Below are positions 36,631 to 47,636 of a stretch of 64,000 nucleotides of DNA, piece after piece. The notes under the pieces were generated by a model. It saw only the letters and a program-made list of their open reading frames with translations. It was not told the origin of the DNA and made no database searches. The stretch covers positions 3,658,001 through 3,722,000 of the forward strand of contig NZ_CP120368.1 in NCBI RefSeq assembly GCF_029892045.1, written 5' to 3'. Position 1 is the first letter of the stretch. Each line of letters starts with the position of its first letter. A program made the translations under genes and the position numbers. The DNA is from Sinorhizobium numidicum. GTDB taxonomy: Bacteria; Pseudomonadota; Alphaproteobacteria; Rhizobiales; Rhizobiaceae.

Positions 36631-37409
36631 CACCATTCTCCCTTGAAGCGCGCTTCGCGCTTTTCGCTGAAGGCAGCGATGCCCTCCTTGAGATCGCCGG
36701 TCTTGGCGACGAGGATCGAGCCGAGCGTCTCGACTGCGGCGCCGTTGTCCTCGCCATTCGCCGAGGCGATCATCAGTTTCGATATTTCGAGCGACGCTGG
36801 CCCGCGGCTGGCGATCCGCGCCGCATAGTTCCGCGCCGCCGCCATCACCGTGCCCGTCTCGACGACGGCATCGACCACCCCTTCGGCCTTCGCCTCTTCC
36901 GCCGAAAACATTTCGCCGCCGAGCACCATGCGGCGCACGATCTGCGCGCCGAAGCGCGCGACCAGACGCTGCGTGCCGGACCAGCCGGGCACCATGCCGA
37001 GGCCCGTCTCCGGCAGACCGATCTTCACTTGGCTTTCGGCGATGCGGATATCCGCGGCGGCAGCGAGCTCCAGGCCGCCGCCGAGCGCGTGGCCGTTCAG
37101 TGCCGCAATCACCGGCATGCGCAAGGTCGCGAGCCGCTCGAAGACGCGGTGGCCGAAGCGCACCCAGTCATAGCCGAAGGCGGCCGCATTCATGCCGCCC
37201 CAGGCCTTGATATCGCCGCCGGCCGAAAAGGCCTTGCCCTCGCCGGTCAGAATCGCGACCCGCACGTCGCGGTTCGCCTCGACCGTGTCGCAGGCCGAAG
37301 CCAGCGCCTTCAGCATGTCGATGTCGAAGGCATTGAGCTTTTCGGGGCGGGCGACGGTCATCGTCGCGACCGGCCCGTCGAAATCGACGCGGATTCGGTC
37401 ATCAGCCAT
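36630..37409 (-). CDS. enoyl-CoA hydratase/isomerase family protein
   Basis: A 259-residue crotonase-fold enzyme. The oxyanion-hole segments are AFSAGGDIKAW near 60-70 and NGHALGGGLELA near 105-116. Both catalytic glutamates of true hydratases are present, E114 in GGGLELA and E134 in GLPETGLGM. It should hydrate, or in reverse dehydrate, an acyl-CoA. GGGAGG precedes ATG 37409, which lies eight bases inside the end of the CoA-transferase gene; its own stop overlaps the aldehyde dehydrogenase. A CoA-ester enzyme is unexpected next to a sugar reductase gene. Confidence 0.88.
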   Translation of the reverse strand: MADDRIRVDFDGPVATMTVARPEKLNAFDIDMLKALASACDTVEANRDVRVAILTGEGKAFSAGGDIKAWGGMNAAAFGYDWVRFGHRVFERLATLRMPVIAALNGHALGGGLELAAAADIRIAESQVKIGLPETGLGMVPGWSGTQRLVARFGAQIVRRMVLGGEMFSAEEAKAEGVVDAVVETGTVMAAARNYAARIASRGPASLEISKLMIASANGEDNGAAVETLGSILVAKTGDLKEGIAAFSEKREARFKGEW

Positions 37410-39036
37410 TTGCACCTCCCGCAATGCTGCGCCGCGCCTTTGCAGGAAGCGCCAGGCCAAACGGCGCCTCGTGGAACAGTGCCGCATCCATCCGCTTCAG
37501 CCGGTCGGAGACGGTCAGCGGAAATTCCGACTGGTCGAGAATATCAGTCTGCAGGTCTGCCCCCGGTGCGATTTCAGTGAGCACGAGGCCTTCCGGCGTC
37601 AGCTTCATCACGCAGCGCTCCGTGACATAGGTGATGTCCTGCCGCTGTTCGACGGCGCGGCGCCCGGAGAAGGTGACGTGCTCGACTTGATTGACGAGCT
37701 TCTTAAGCTTGCCCTCCTTCTCGATGACGAGCCTGCCCTCGGCGACCGAGAGCTTGGCGCCGGCATTGAACATGCCGGAGAAGACGATCTTCTTTGCCCG
37801 CGCGGTGATGTCGACGAAACCGCCGGCGCCCGCCGTCACGTGCGGCCGGAAGCTGAGTTTCGAGACGTTGACCGAGCCGGTGCGGTCGATCTCCAGGAAG
37901 GAGAGCAGCGACGCGTCGAAGCCGGCACCCTGGAAATAGGTGAACTGGTAGGGCGACGGCATGAAGGCGTCGGCATTCGAGGCGCAGCCGAAAGCGAAGT
38001 CGAGCAGCGGCACGCCGCCGACCGCGCCCTGTTCGATCACCCAGGTGACCGCGCCGTGCAGCCCCTCTTCGAGCAATATGCGCGGCACATTGGCGGAGAT
38101 GCCGAAGCCGAGATTGACCGCGCTTCCGGCTTCGAGCTCCTGAGCGACGCGGCGGGCAATCACCTTCTGGATGTTGAATTCAGGCACGCGGAAACTGTCG
38201 AGCGGGCGGAAGATTTCGCCGGAAATAGCGGGATCGTAGAGCGTCTGCGTCGTCTGCTTCTGGTCGGGATCGACGACGATATGGTCGACGAGCATGCTTG
38301 GCACGCGCACGTCATGGGGCTTCAGCGTGCCTCCCTTGGCGATGCGCTTCACCTGGGCGATGACGATGCCGCCATTGTTGCGGGCGGCCAGCGCCTGGTC
38401 GAGGCCGCCAAGATAGGCGCCTTCATGTTCATAGGTGAGATTGCCGCGCTCGTCCGCCGTGGTCGCGCGGATGATTGCGACCTGCGGAGCGATCGCCTTG
38501 AAATACAGCCAGTCCTCGCCCTCGAAGGCAATCTTCTTCACGACCGGTTCTGCCGCGGCCGACGCATTCATGGCACAGCCTTCGCGCGACGGATCGGCGA
38601 AGGTGTCGAGCCCGACCTTGGTCATGACGCCAGGGCGCTTGGCCGCCGCCTCGCGATGCATGTCAAAGAGGATGCCGGACGGAATATTGTAGGCCGCCAC
38701 CTCGTCGGCGCCGATCATCTGCCAGATCAGTGGCGGCTCGGCGCTCGATGGGCCGGACGGATAGGAGCCACCGATGATCGTTTTCAGAAGGCCCTTCTTG
38801 GCGATGTAGTCGACGCCCTTGATGCCGCTCATGTCGCCGGCGGCGATCGGATGCAACGTCGTCAAGCCGCGCGGGTGGCCGGTCGCGTCGAAGCGGTCGC
38901 CGATCGCCTTCAGCATCAGGTCCGGGCAGCCAAGGCCGCTGGAGGAGGACACGGAGACAATTGCTCCATCCGGAATCAGGCCCGCCGCTTCGGCCGGGGA
39001 AATATGCTTGCTCATATGTTCGGGTCGGAAGGACAT
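37402..39036 (-). CDS. family I acyl-CoA:carboxylate CoA-transferase (YdiF/propionate type)
   Basis: A fused alpha-beta CoA-transferase of about 544 residues. The N-terminal half has SSSSGLGCPDLMLKAIG; the C-terminal half has INLGFGI-like SAVNLGFGISANVPRILLEE and the catalytic glutamate about E334 in WVIEQGAVGGVPL. It moves CoA from acetyl- or succinyl-CoA to a carboxylic acid. The start is uncertain: ATG 39036 (MSFRPEH), ATG 39015 (MSKHISPAEAAGLIPDG) or TTG 39045, which overlaps the afr stop and has GGGG upstream. It lies between afr and enoyl-CoA hydratase with overlapping ends, so it belongs to the same transcript. Confidence 0.85.
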   Translation of the reverse strand: MSFRPEHMSKHISPAEAAGLIPDGAIVSVSSSSGLGCPDLMLKAIGDRFDATGHPRGLTTLHPIAAGDMSGIKGVDYIAKKGLLKTIIGGSYPSGPSSAEPPLIWQMIGADEVAAYNIPSGILFDMHREAAAKRPGVMTKVGLDTFADPSREGCAMNASAAAEPVVKKIAFEGEDWLYFKAIAPQVAIIRATTADERGNLTYEHEGAYLGGLDQALAARNNGGIVIAQVKRIAKGGTLKPHDVRVPSMLVDHIVVDPDQKQTTQTLYDPAISGEIFRPLDSFRVPEFNIQKVIARRVAQELEAGSAVNLGFGISANVPRILLEEGLHGAVTWVIEQGAVGGVPLLDFAFGCASNADAFMPSPYQFTYFQGAGFDASLLSFLEIDRTGSVNVSKLSFRPHVTAGAGGFVDITARAKKIVFSGMFNAGAKLSVAEGRLVIEKEGKLKKLVNQVEHVTFSGRRAVEQRQDITYVTERCVMKLTPEGLVLTEIAPGADLQTDILDQSEFPLTVSDRLKRMDAALFHEAPFGLALPAKARRSIAGGANG

Positions 39037-39041
39037 GCGGT

Positions 39042-41083
<2,042 letters not shown>

Positions 41084-41118
41084 GAATGGCCTCCCACGAA
41101 TTTCACCTCTTGCACCTT

Positions 41119-41148
41119 TAATAATTGGAACGTTCCAAACTCGTCAAG
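41119..41148 (-). promoter_or_regulatory. afr operon promoter with palindromic operator in its spacer
   Basis: Minus-strand CTTGAC (41143-41148) and TTATTA (41119-41124) are 18 bases apart. The perfect palindrome TTGGAACGTTCCAA (41125-41138) fills most of the spacer, where a bound LacI-type protein would block RNA polymerase. Confidence 0.7.
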
Positions 41149-41342
41149 AGGGTTCTGTCACTTTTTTTGATGGTCAGTAGATCGGCCACGAAATCAGGTC
41201 GTCGCGGCGAGGAGTGGAAAATCATCATTCTTTCCGTAACTTAGCTATCCTCGAAACGCAAGCCAGCCTTTCTCCGGGATAATTTCGATGCTTCCGGCAT
41301 AGGCGAGACGCCCGGCGATGGGCGGCAAAAGCGATATTCGAG

Positions 41343-41371
41343 CTTGAAGTTTGGAACGATCTAAATTATTC
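41343..41371 (+). promoter_or_regulatory. DUF993 gene promoter with related operator in its spacer
   Basis: CTTGAA (41343-41348) and TTATTC (41366-41371) are 17 bases apart. The spacer holds TTTGGAACGATCTAAA (41350-41365), which keeps the left half-site TTGGAACG of the operator at 41125 with a degenerate right half. Confidence 0.55.
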
Positions 41372-41402
41372 GATGCAGCAAGCTAGAGGAGGACGCTCGC
41401 CG

Positions 41403-42581
41403 ATGACCAGCCTGATGTTGCCGCGCCAAGACGGCTCGCTCGAAGAATACCGGCTCCAGGGAACGCCGATTGCCCGGCCCGGTGCGGTACCGGTTTTCAA
41501 TCGCATCGCCTATGCAGCGGCGCATGTGGTTTCCGATCCGCTTCGCGATGCCGATCCGTGGGGAAACCCCGCGATCGACTGGGAAGCGACGCTCGGCTTT
41601 CGCCACCACCTCTGGAGCCTCGGCTTCCGCATCGCCGAGGCGATGGACACGGCACAGCGCGGCATGGGGCTTTCCTGGCCCGGCGCACAGGAATTGATCC
41701 GCCGCTCGCTCCAGGAGGCACGCAGCGTCGCCGGCGCCGATCTCGCTTGCGGCGCCGGCACCGACCAGCTTTCGCCCACCGAGGCGCGGTCGATCGAGAA
41801 CGTCATTGCCGCCTATGAGGAACAGATCGGCTTCGTCGAGGCCTATGGCGGGCGGGCGATCATGATGGCGAGCCGGGCGCTGGCCCGCGTGGCGCGCTCC
41901 GCCGACGACTACCGGCATGTCTATGGCCACATCCTGCGCCAGGCGAAGGACAAGGTCGTGCTCCACTGGCTCGGCGACATGTTCGATCCGCAGCTCAATG
42001 GCTATTGGGGATCGGTGAATTTCGAGGAGGCGCTCGAAACGGTGCTGTCGATCATCGGCGAGAACAGCGCCAAGGTCGAAGGCATCAAAATTTCCCTGCT
42101 CGACAACGCCAAGGAAGTGGCGCTGCGCAACCGGCTGCCGGAAGGCGTCCTCTGCTTCACCGGCGATGACTTCAACTATGCGGAACTGATCGAGGGGGAC
42201 GGCGAAAAATACAGCCATGCGCTGCTCGGGATCTTCGACGCCGTCGCGCCGTCAGCCTCAAAGGCGCTGGCGGCACTGGCGCGCGGCGATCTCGCGACCT
42301 TCCGCGGCGTCATCGAGCCGACGGTACCGCTGTCGCGCAAGATCTTCGAGACGCCGACGCAATACTACAAGGCCGGCGTCGTCTTTCTCGCCTGGCTGAA
42401 TGGTCACCAGCGCCATTTCACCATGCCGGCCGGCATGCAGTCCGCTCGTGGCCTGTTGCATTATGCCGAGATCTTCCGCCTGGCGGATCGGGCCAACGTA
42501 CTTGACAAGCCGGAACTGGCGGCGGCGCGGATGCGCAATCTGCTCTCCGTCTTCGGTATTGAGCAAGCGGCCTGGCGGTAG
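41403..42581 (+). CDS. DUF993 protein, dihydrodipicolinate synthase-like aldolase fold
   Basis: A 392-residue DUF993 protein of unknown function. It shows features of the DHDPS/N-acetylneuraminate lyase barrel: K229 in VEGIKISLLD sits where those enzymes carry the Schiff-base lysine, followed by VLCFTGDDFNYAELI and SHALLGIFDAVAPSASKALAALARGD, like the last strands of DHDPS. ATG 41403 (MTSLMLPRQ) has GAGGAGG upstream; an ATG at 41373 would add ten residues without one. It is divergent from the LacI-afr operon and carries a related operator, so it probably cleaves or forms a keto-acid in the same pathway. This is inference from fold and context. Confidence 0.8.
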   Translation: MTSLMLPRQDGSLEEYRLQGTPIARPGAVPVFNRIAYAAAHVVSDPLRDADPWGNPAIDWEATLGFRHHLWSLGFRIAEAMDTAQRGMGLSWPGAQELIRRSLQEARSVAGADLACGAGTDQLSPTEARSIENVIAAYEEQIGFVEAYGGRAIMMASRALARVARSADDYRHVYGHILRQAKDKVVLHWLGDMFDPQLNGYWGSVNFEEALETVLSIIGENSAKVEGIKISLLDNAKEVALRNRLPEGVLCFTGDDFNYAELIEGDGEKYSHALLGIFDAVAPSASKALAALARGDLATFRGVIEPTVPLSRKIFETPTQYYKAGVVFLAWLNGHQRHFTMPAGMQSARGLLHYAEIFRLADRANVLDKPELAAARMRNLLSVFGIEQAAWR

Positions 42582-42648
42582 CTTTGGAATCGACCACGAT
42601 GGGCGCGCGCCTCTTCGAGGAAACCGAAGCCTCCAGAAGGCTGGCCCG

Positions 42649-44712
42649 TTATGTCGCCAACCCCTTCTTTGCCAGCATCGCGTCGGGGCTCGGCAGCTTG
42701 CCGCGGAAGGCCTTGTAGGCGTCCTCCGGATCGATGGCGCCGCCGACGGAGTAGATGTTGTCCTTGAGCTTGCGCGCCGTCTCCGGGTGGAAAGGATCGC
42801 CGGTCTCCTCAAAGGCGGCAAAGGCGTCGGCGTCGAGCACTTCCGACCACATGTAGGAATAATAGCCGGCGGAATAGCCGTCGCCGGAAAAGACATGCAG
42901 GAAATGCGGACTACGATGGCGCATGACGATCGATTGCGGCATGCCGATCTTCTCAAGCGTCACCGCCTCCAACGCCATCGGATCGCTGATGGCCCCCGCC
43001 GTATGATAGGCCATGTCGACAAGCGCAGAGGAGGTGAACTCGACGGTGGCGAAGCCGGAATTGAAGGTTCTCGCCGACAGCACCTTGTCGAGCAGCGCCT
43101 CCGGCATCGGCTCGCCGGTCCGATAGTGCACTGCGTATTTTTTCAGGATATGCGGCACGGTCAGCCAATGCTCGTAGAGCTGCGACGGCAGCTCGACGAA
43201 ATCGCGTGAAACGCTGGTACCCGATACGGACGGGTAGGTGACGTCGGACAGCATGCCATGCAACGCATGACCGAACTCGTGGAAGAGGGTACGGGCGTCA
43301 TCGATCGACAGCAGCGCCGGTTTGCCATCGGCGGGCTTGGCGAAATTACAGACGTTGTAGACAATCGGAATTTCGCCAACGGCGCCGTTCTTCAGCTTCA
43401 GCTTGTGCTGCGACTGGAAGGAACTCATCCAGGCGCCGGAGCGCTTGGATGAGCGGGCGAAATAGTCGCCGAGGAAGAGGGCGACGAGTCGGCCCGAAGC
43501 GTCGCGGATCTCGAAAACGCGAACATCGGAATGGTAGCCGGCAACGCCCTTCTTCTCCGTCACGGTAATGCCGAAGAGACGATGGGCGACGTCGAAGCAC
43601 GCATCGATGATCTTTTCGAGTTGCAAATAGGGCTTCAGTTCGCTTTCGGAGAAACTGAACTTTTGGGCCCGCAGCTTTTCGGCGTAGTGGCGCCAGTCCC
43701 ACGGCATCACATAGTGATTGCCGCCCTCGGCGGCAATCAGCTTGGCGAGGTCCGCCTCTTCCTCGCGGGCGCGTACGACGGCCTTCTCCCAGACCTCAAT
43801 CAGCAGCCCGTTCACGGCTTCGGGCGTCTTCGCCATCGTGTCGTCGAGCTTCAGCGCCGCATAGTTCTCGTAGCCGAGCAAGTTTGCCTTCTCCGCACGA
43901 AGCGCCAGCGTCTCGGCGATGATGCCGCGATTGTCGGTCTCGCCACCGTTTTCGCCGCGCGCCGTCCAGGCTTTGAACGCCTGTTCGCGAAGCTCGCGGT
44001 TGTCGGAGAAAGTTAGAAACGGCTCAATGATCGAACGCGACAGCGTGACCGCATATTTGCCGTCTTCGCCCCTGTCGCGGGCAACGGCCGCCATCGCGTC
44101 CTTGAGAAAGTCCGGCAGTCCCGCCAGTTCCTCTTCGCTCGTCAGCAGCAGCGCCCAGTTCTTTTCGTCGGCAAGCACGTTCTGGCCGAATTTCGCGCCG
44201 AGCCCGGCGAGTGTCTCGTTAATCGCCGAAAGCCGCTCCTGGTCCGGCTTGTCGAGCTTGGCGCCGGATTTGACGAAGCCCTTCCAGTGCCGCTCGAGCA
44301 CGCGCGTGGCCTCGAGATCGAGGCCGAGCTCCTCATGTTTCTCCCACAGCGTGTCGATGCGCCTGAACAAGGCCGGGTTTGTGCCGATCTTCGAATAATG
44401 CCGCGACATCTTCGGCGCGATCTCGCGTTCGAGCGCCTGGATCACATCGTTCGTGTGGGCGCCTGCCTTGTTCCAGAAAAGCGCCGAAACGCGGGAAAGC
44501 TCGTCGCCGGCAATTTCCAGGGCGACAATGGTGTTTTCGAAGGTCGGCGGCTCGGGATTGTTGGCGATCGCGTCGATTTCCGCCTCATGTGCGGCGAATG
44601 CCGCATCGAAGGCGGGTGCAAAGTCCTCGTCCCTCACCGCGTCGAAGCGAGGCAGGCCCTCGTGTCCGGTCCAGTTCACCAAAGCGGGATTGAGCGAAGC
44701 GCTGACGGTCAT
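42649..44712 (-). CDS. dcp: M3-family peptidyl-dipeptidase/oligopeptidase A
   Basis: A 687-residue zinc metallopeptidase of the thimet oligopeptidase family that trims short peptides in the cytoplasm or periplasm. The zinc site HEFGHALHGML is near residue 476, with supporting motifs SGAWMSSFQSQ, DFVELPSQLYEHW and FSGDGYSAGYYSYMW. No signal peptide is visible, so it is probably cytoplasmic. Length and motifs fit Dcp or PrlC. AAAGGAACC lies upstream of ATG 44712. Its neighbours are unrelated in function. Confidence 0.92.
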   Translation of the reverse strand: MTVSASLNPALVNWTGHEGLPRFDAVRDEDFAPAFDAAFAAHEAEIDAIANNPEPPTFENTIVALEIAGDELSRVSALFWNKAGAHTNDVIQALEREIAPKMSRHYSKIGTNPALFRRIDTLWEKHEELGLDLEATRVLERHWKGFVKSGAKLDKPDQERLSAINETLAGLGAKFGQNVLADEKNWALLLTSEEELAGLPDFLKDAMAAVARDRGEDGKYAVTLSRSIIEPFLTFSDNRELREQAFKAWTARGENGGETDNRGIIAETLALRAEKANLLGYENYAALKLDDTMAKTPEAVNGLLIEVWEKAVVRAREEEADLAKLIAAEGGNHYVMPWDWRHYAEKLRAQKFSFSESELKPYLQLEKIIDACFDVAHRLFGITVTEKKGVAGYHSDVRVFEIRDASGRLVALFLGDYFARSSKRSGAWMSSFQSQHKLKLKNGAVGEIPIVYNVCNFAKPADGKPALLSIDDARTLFHEFGHALHGMLSDVTYPSVSGTSVSRDFVELPSQLYEHWLTVPHILKKYAVHYRTGEPMPEALLDKVLSARTFNSGFATVEFTSSALVDMAYHTAGAISDPMALEAVTLEKIGMPQSIVMRHRSPHFLHVFSGDGYSAGYYSYMWSEVLDADAFAAFEETGDPFHPETARKLKDNIYSVGGAIDPEDAYKAFRGKLPSPDAMLAKKGLAT

Positions 44713-44797
44713 GAGGGTTCCTTTCGCATGCGGGCCGGCGTGGCACGGAATCGGCTAGCCGGCGGAGACGTTGAAGTGGTCGGTGAGCGCGGGACCG

Positions 44798-45439
44798 TCA
44801 AGGCCTGCGCACGCCAAAAAGGCCCGGCGCCGCATGCCAGATCGCCTGCGCGGCGAAGCCGATGAACAAGAGGCCCGAGAGACGCACGATCGCCAGCTCG
44901 TGGCGGCGATAGAAGCGGCGGACGACAGAGGCGCCGATGATGGCGATCAGGATCACGTCGGCCAGGAGAAAACCGATCAGCGACACCGCGAGCAGCATTG
45001 GCAGAGTATTGAATTCCAGCGCATTGGCCGAACCGGCGAGGAGCGCCGTGAAGGTCGCAAGCGCAACCGGGTAGCCTTTGGGATTGGTGAGCCCGAAGAT
45101 CAGTCCTCGGCGCAACGGCCGTTCGACCGTCAGGAGTGCCCGGTTCTCGCCCTTCGGACGGGCGTTGAGCGCGGTCCAGCCGATCCAGCCCAGATAGAAG
45201 CCGCAGAAAAGGCCGAGAACGTCGAAGATTGCCGTGCCGATCGATCGCGCTCCGACGATGGCGACGAGCGCGAGCGCCGACCAGAGGATGTCGCCGGCAA
45301 GATGGCCGCCCATGAAAAGCGCGCCGGCCTTTCGCCCCTGACCGGCGCCGATGCCGAGAAGCGCCAGAAAGGCGGGGCCGGGGATGAGCGTATAGGAAAG
45401 CGCAGCGAGAAAGGCACCGACAAGAAGCGTCACGGACAT
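44798..45439 (-). CDS. LysE/RhtB-family amino-acid exporter
   Basis: An inner-membrane protein of about 213 residues with six hydrophobic segments, starting SVTLLVGAFLAALSYTLIPGPAFL, the typical LysE/RhtB opening with GPA after the first segment. LTNPKGYPVALATF matches the conserved loop (NPK). Members export amino acids or related small metabolites. ATG 45439 is preferred because family members begin there; in-frame ATGs at 45466 and 45496 add up to 19 residues. It is divergent from leuB. Confidence 0.85.
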   Translation of the reverse strand: MSVTLLVGAFLAALSYTLIPGPAFLALLGIGAGQGRKAGALFMGGHLAGDILWSALALVAIVGARSIGTAIFDVLGLFCGFYLGWIGWTALNARPKGENRALLTVERPLRRGLIFGLTNPKGYPVALATFTALLAGSANALEFNTLPMLLAVSLIGFLLADVILIAIIGASVVRRFYRRHELAIVRLSGLLFIGFAAQAIWHAAPGLFGVRRP

Positions 45440-45615
45440 CTCGGAAATCCCCGATTGCAATCGAGCCATTCGAGCGTCAGCTGTCGATTCCGTCAAGGGA
45501 AAGGTGAGGGCTCGTGATCGGACGGCACGAACAAATCTTTCGCCGGCGCGATTTCCCTCGACACGAAGTTGCGCTAAGAACGCGCCCGAGTTTTTCCCCG
45601 CGAAAAGGACTTTCC

Positions 45616-46728
45616 ATGACTGTGCGCAATCTCTTCCTTCTGCCCGGCGACGGCATCGGCCCGGAAGCCATGGCGGAAGTCCGCAAAATCATCGCTTACA
45701 TGAATGCCGAGCTTGACGGCGGCTTCGCGACGGACGAAGGGCTTGTTGGCGGTTCGGCCTATGATGTCCATGCCGCGGCGATCTCGGAAGACGACATGGC
45801 GAAGGCGCTTGCCGCCGATGCCGTCCTCTTCGGCGCCGTGGGCGGTCCGAAATGGGATGCGGTGCCCTATGAGGTGCGGCCGGAAGCGGGTCTTCTCCGC
45901 CTGCGCAAGGACCTCGAGCTCTTCGCCAACCTGCGGCCGGCGATCTGCTATCCGGCGCTCGCCAATGCCTCCTCGCTGAAGCCAGAGCTGGTCGAAGGGC
46001 TTGATATCCTGATCGTGCGCGAACTGACGGGCGGCGTCTATTTCGGCGAGCCCAAGGAAATCATCGACCTCGGCAACGGCCAGAAGCGCGGCATCGATAC
46101 ACAGGTCTATGACACCTACGAGATCGAGCGTATCGCAGGCGTTGCCTTCGAACTGGCGCGCACCCGCAACAACCGCGTCTGCTCGATGGAAAAGCGCAAT
46201 GTGATGAAGTCGGGCGTACTCTGGAACCAGGTCGTGACGGAAACGCACAAGGCGAAATATGCCGACGTCCAGCTCGAGCATATGCTGGCGGATGCCGGCG
46301 GCATGCAGCTCGTCCGCCAGCCGAAGCAGTTCGACGTGATCGTCACGGACAATCTCTTCGGCGACATGCTCTCCGACGTCGCGGCGATGCTGACTGGTTC
46401 GCTCGGCATGCTGCCTTCCGCTTCGCTCGGCGCTCCCGACGCCAAGACCGGCAAGCGCAAGGCGCTCTACGAGCCGGTGCACGGCTCCGCTCCCGATATT
46501 GCCGGCAAGGGCATCGCCAACCCGATCGCCATGATCGCTTCTTTCGCCATGTGCCTGCGCTATTCCTTCAACCTCGTGAAGGAAGCCGACGATCTGGAGA
46601 AGGCGATTGCCAACGTGCTCGACAAGGGCGTCCGCACGGGCGACATCATGGCGGAAGGTTGCCGCCAGGTCGGCACCGCCGAGATGGGCGACGCTATCCT
46701 CGCCGAGTTCAAGGCGCTCTCGGCCTGA
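45616..46728 (+). CDS. leuB: 3-isopropylmalate dehydrogenase
   Basis: A 370-residue NAD-dependent enzyme of leucine synthesis that oxidises and decarboxylates 3-isopropylmalate to 2-oxoisocaproate. Motifs: [32 protein letters not shown] (substrate arginines), [39 protein letters not shown] and [22 protein letters not shown] 45616 has AAAAGGAC upstream; an earlier in-frame ATG at 45514 adds 34 residues without family resemblance. A strong terminator follows. No leucine-rich leader peptide was seen in the upstream region. Confidence 0.95.
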   Translation: MTVRNLFLLPGDGIGPEAMAEVRKIIAYMNAELDGGFATDEGLVGGSAYDVHAAAISEDDMAKALAADAVLFGAVGGPKWDAVPYEVRPEAGLLRLRKDLELFANLRPAICYPALANASSLKPELVEGLDILIVRELTGGVYFGEPKEIIDLGNGQKRGIDTQVYDTYEIERIAGVAFELARTRNNRVCSMEKRNVMKSGVLWNQVVTETHKAKYADVQLEHMLADAGGMQLVRQPKQFDVIVTDNLFGDMLSDVAAMLTGSLGMLPSASLGAPDAKTGKRKALYEPVHGSAPDIAGKGIANPIAMIASFAMCLRYSFNLVKEADDLEKAIANVLDKGVRTGDIMAEGCRQVGTAEMGDAILAEFKALSA

Positions 46729-46787
46729 TCGCCCGTCAGGGTCGATCGGTTTTACTGTCTGCTCCGTAACGAGCTTCGATGAACGGG

Positions 46788-46814
46788 CACCTCCGGAAAC
46801 TCCGGAGGTGTTTT
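46788..46814 (+). terminator. rho-independent terminator of leuB
   Basis: Ten-base arms CACCTCCGGA and TCCGGAGGTG around AAC, followed by TTTT. It starts about 60 bases after the leuB stop. Confidence 0.9.
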
Positions 46815-46882
46815 CCGTTTGGACCTCTTGATTTCATCCGGTTCGCCTTCACATCCCGTGAAAAGGAAAAGGAAGGAGTGAC

Positions 46883-47581
46883 ATGAACCAACCGCTTTCC
46901 TCCACCGGCTGGATAGTGCTGACGACGGTCATACTTGTGCTGGCTTTCGTTCCCTTCGACCCGCAACTGGCGGAGTGGGCGCAGGATCTGCCGGAAGAGA
47001 TCGTTGCCTTCAACCGGACGATCACCGATTTGGGCACCTTTGCCTGGATGATCTACACGTCTGCCTTCCTGCTGCTGATCACCTTCATTGTCCGGCGAAC
47101 GACCGACCGCGACACGGTCCAGAACCGGGCTCGAACCGCGCGTAATCTTTCAGCCTATTTTCTGCTGACGATCGGCACTGCGAGCGCGCTGGTGCATGGA
47201 TTGAAATTCCTCATCGGCCGCGCACGCCCGGAACTTGTCGCCGACTACGGCGCCTACAGCCTTACCCCGTTTACCGGCGACACATTGTTCGAGAGCTTCC
47301 CCTCCGGCCATGCGACGGCCGCCGGGGCATTCTTCGGCGCCTTCGCGATGCTGATGCCGCAGCTCCGGCCGTTGTTTCTACTACTGGCGCTGATGATTGG
47401 CGTCTCGCGCGTGATCGTCGGCGCCCATTATCCGAGCGATGTCGCGGCGGGCCTGCTCCTCGGCCTCTGGGTCGCCCTGATGGTCGCCTTTCTCTTCGCC
47501 AGCCGTGGCTGGCTGTTCCGGTTCGATGCAGGCGGCTGGCCGACACCAAAGAATGCAGGTCGCCTGCCGAGGGGCAAATAA
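46883..47581 (+). CDS. PAP2-family membrane phosphatase
   Basis: A 232-residue membrane protein with about five or six segments and the complete PAP2 catalytic set: KFLIGRARP (108-116), PSGH (140-143) and SRVIVGAHYPSD (175-186). Such enzymes remove phosphate from lipid phosphates, undecaprenyl pyrophosphate or lipid A on the periplasmic face; the exact substrate cannot be told from sequence. AAGGAAGGAG lies just upstream of ATG 46883. It is flanked by terminators on both sides, so it is monocistronic. Confidence 0.88.
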   Translation: MNQPLSSTGWIVLTTVILVLAFVPFDPQLAEWAQDLPEEIVAFNRTITDLGTFAWMIYTSAFLLLITFIVRRTTDRDTVQNRARTARNLSAYFLLTIGTASALVHGLKFLIGRARPELVADYGAYSLTPFTGDTLFESFPSGHATAAGAFFGAFAMLMPQLRPLFLLLALMIGVSRVIVGAHYPSDVAAGLLLGLWVALMVAFLFASRGWLFRFDAGGWPTPKNAGRLPRGK

Positions 47582-47607
47582 AAAGCCGGCGCGGAAGACC
47601 GCGCCGG
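47576..47607 (-). terminator. rho-independent terminator of the major facilitator gene
   Basis: Nine-base arms CCGGCGCGG and CCGCGCCGG around four bases. Read on the minus strand it runs into CTTTTTATTT. It lies about 30 bases after the transporter stop and may also stop PAP2 transcription from the other side. Confidence 0.85.
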
Positions 47608-47636
47608 AGTCAGGAGAGCTTCTTCGACCGGTCCGC

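Noticed and set aside
45440..45615. Possible leucine leader peptide before leuB
   Set aside because: No short ORF with a leucine run and no terminator-like hairpin lies between lysE and leuB.
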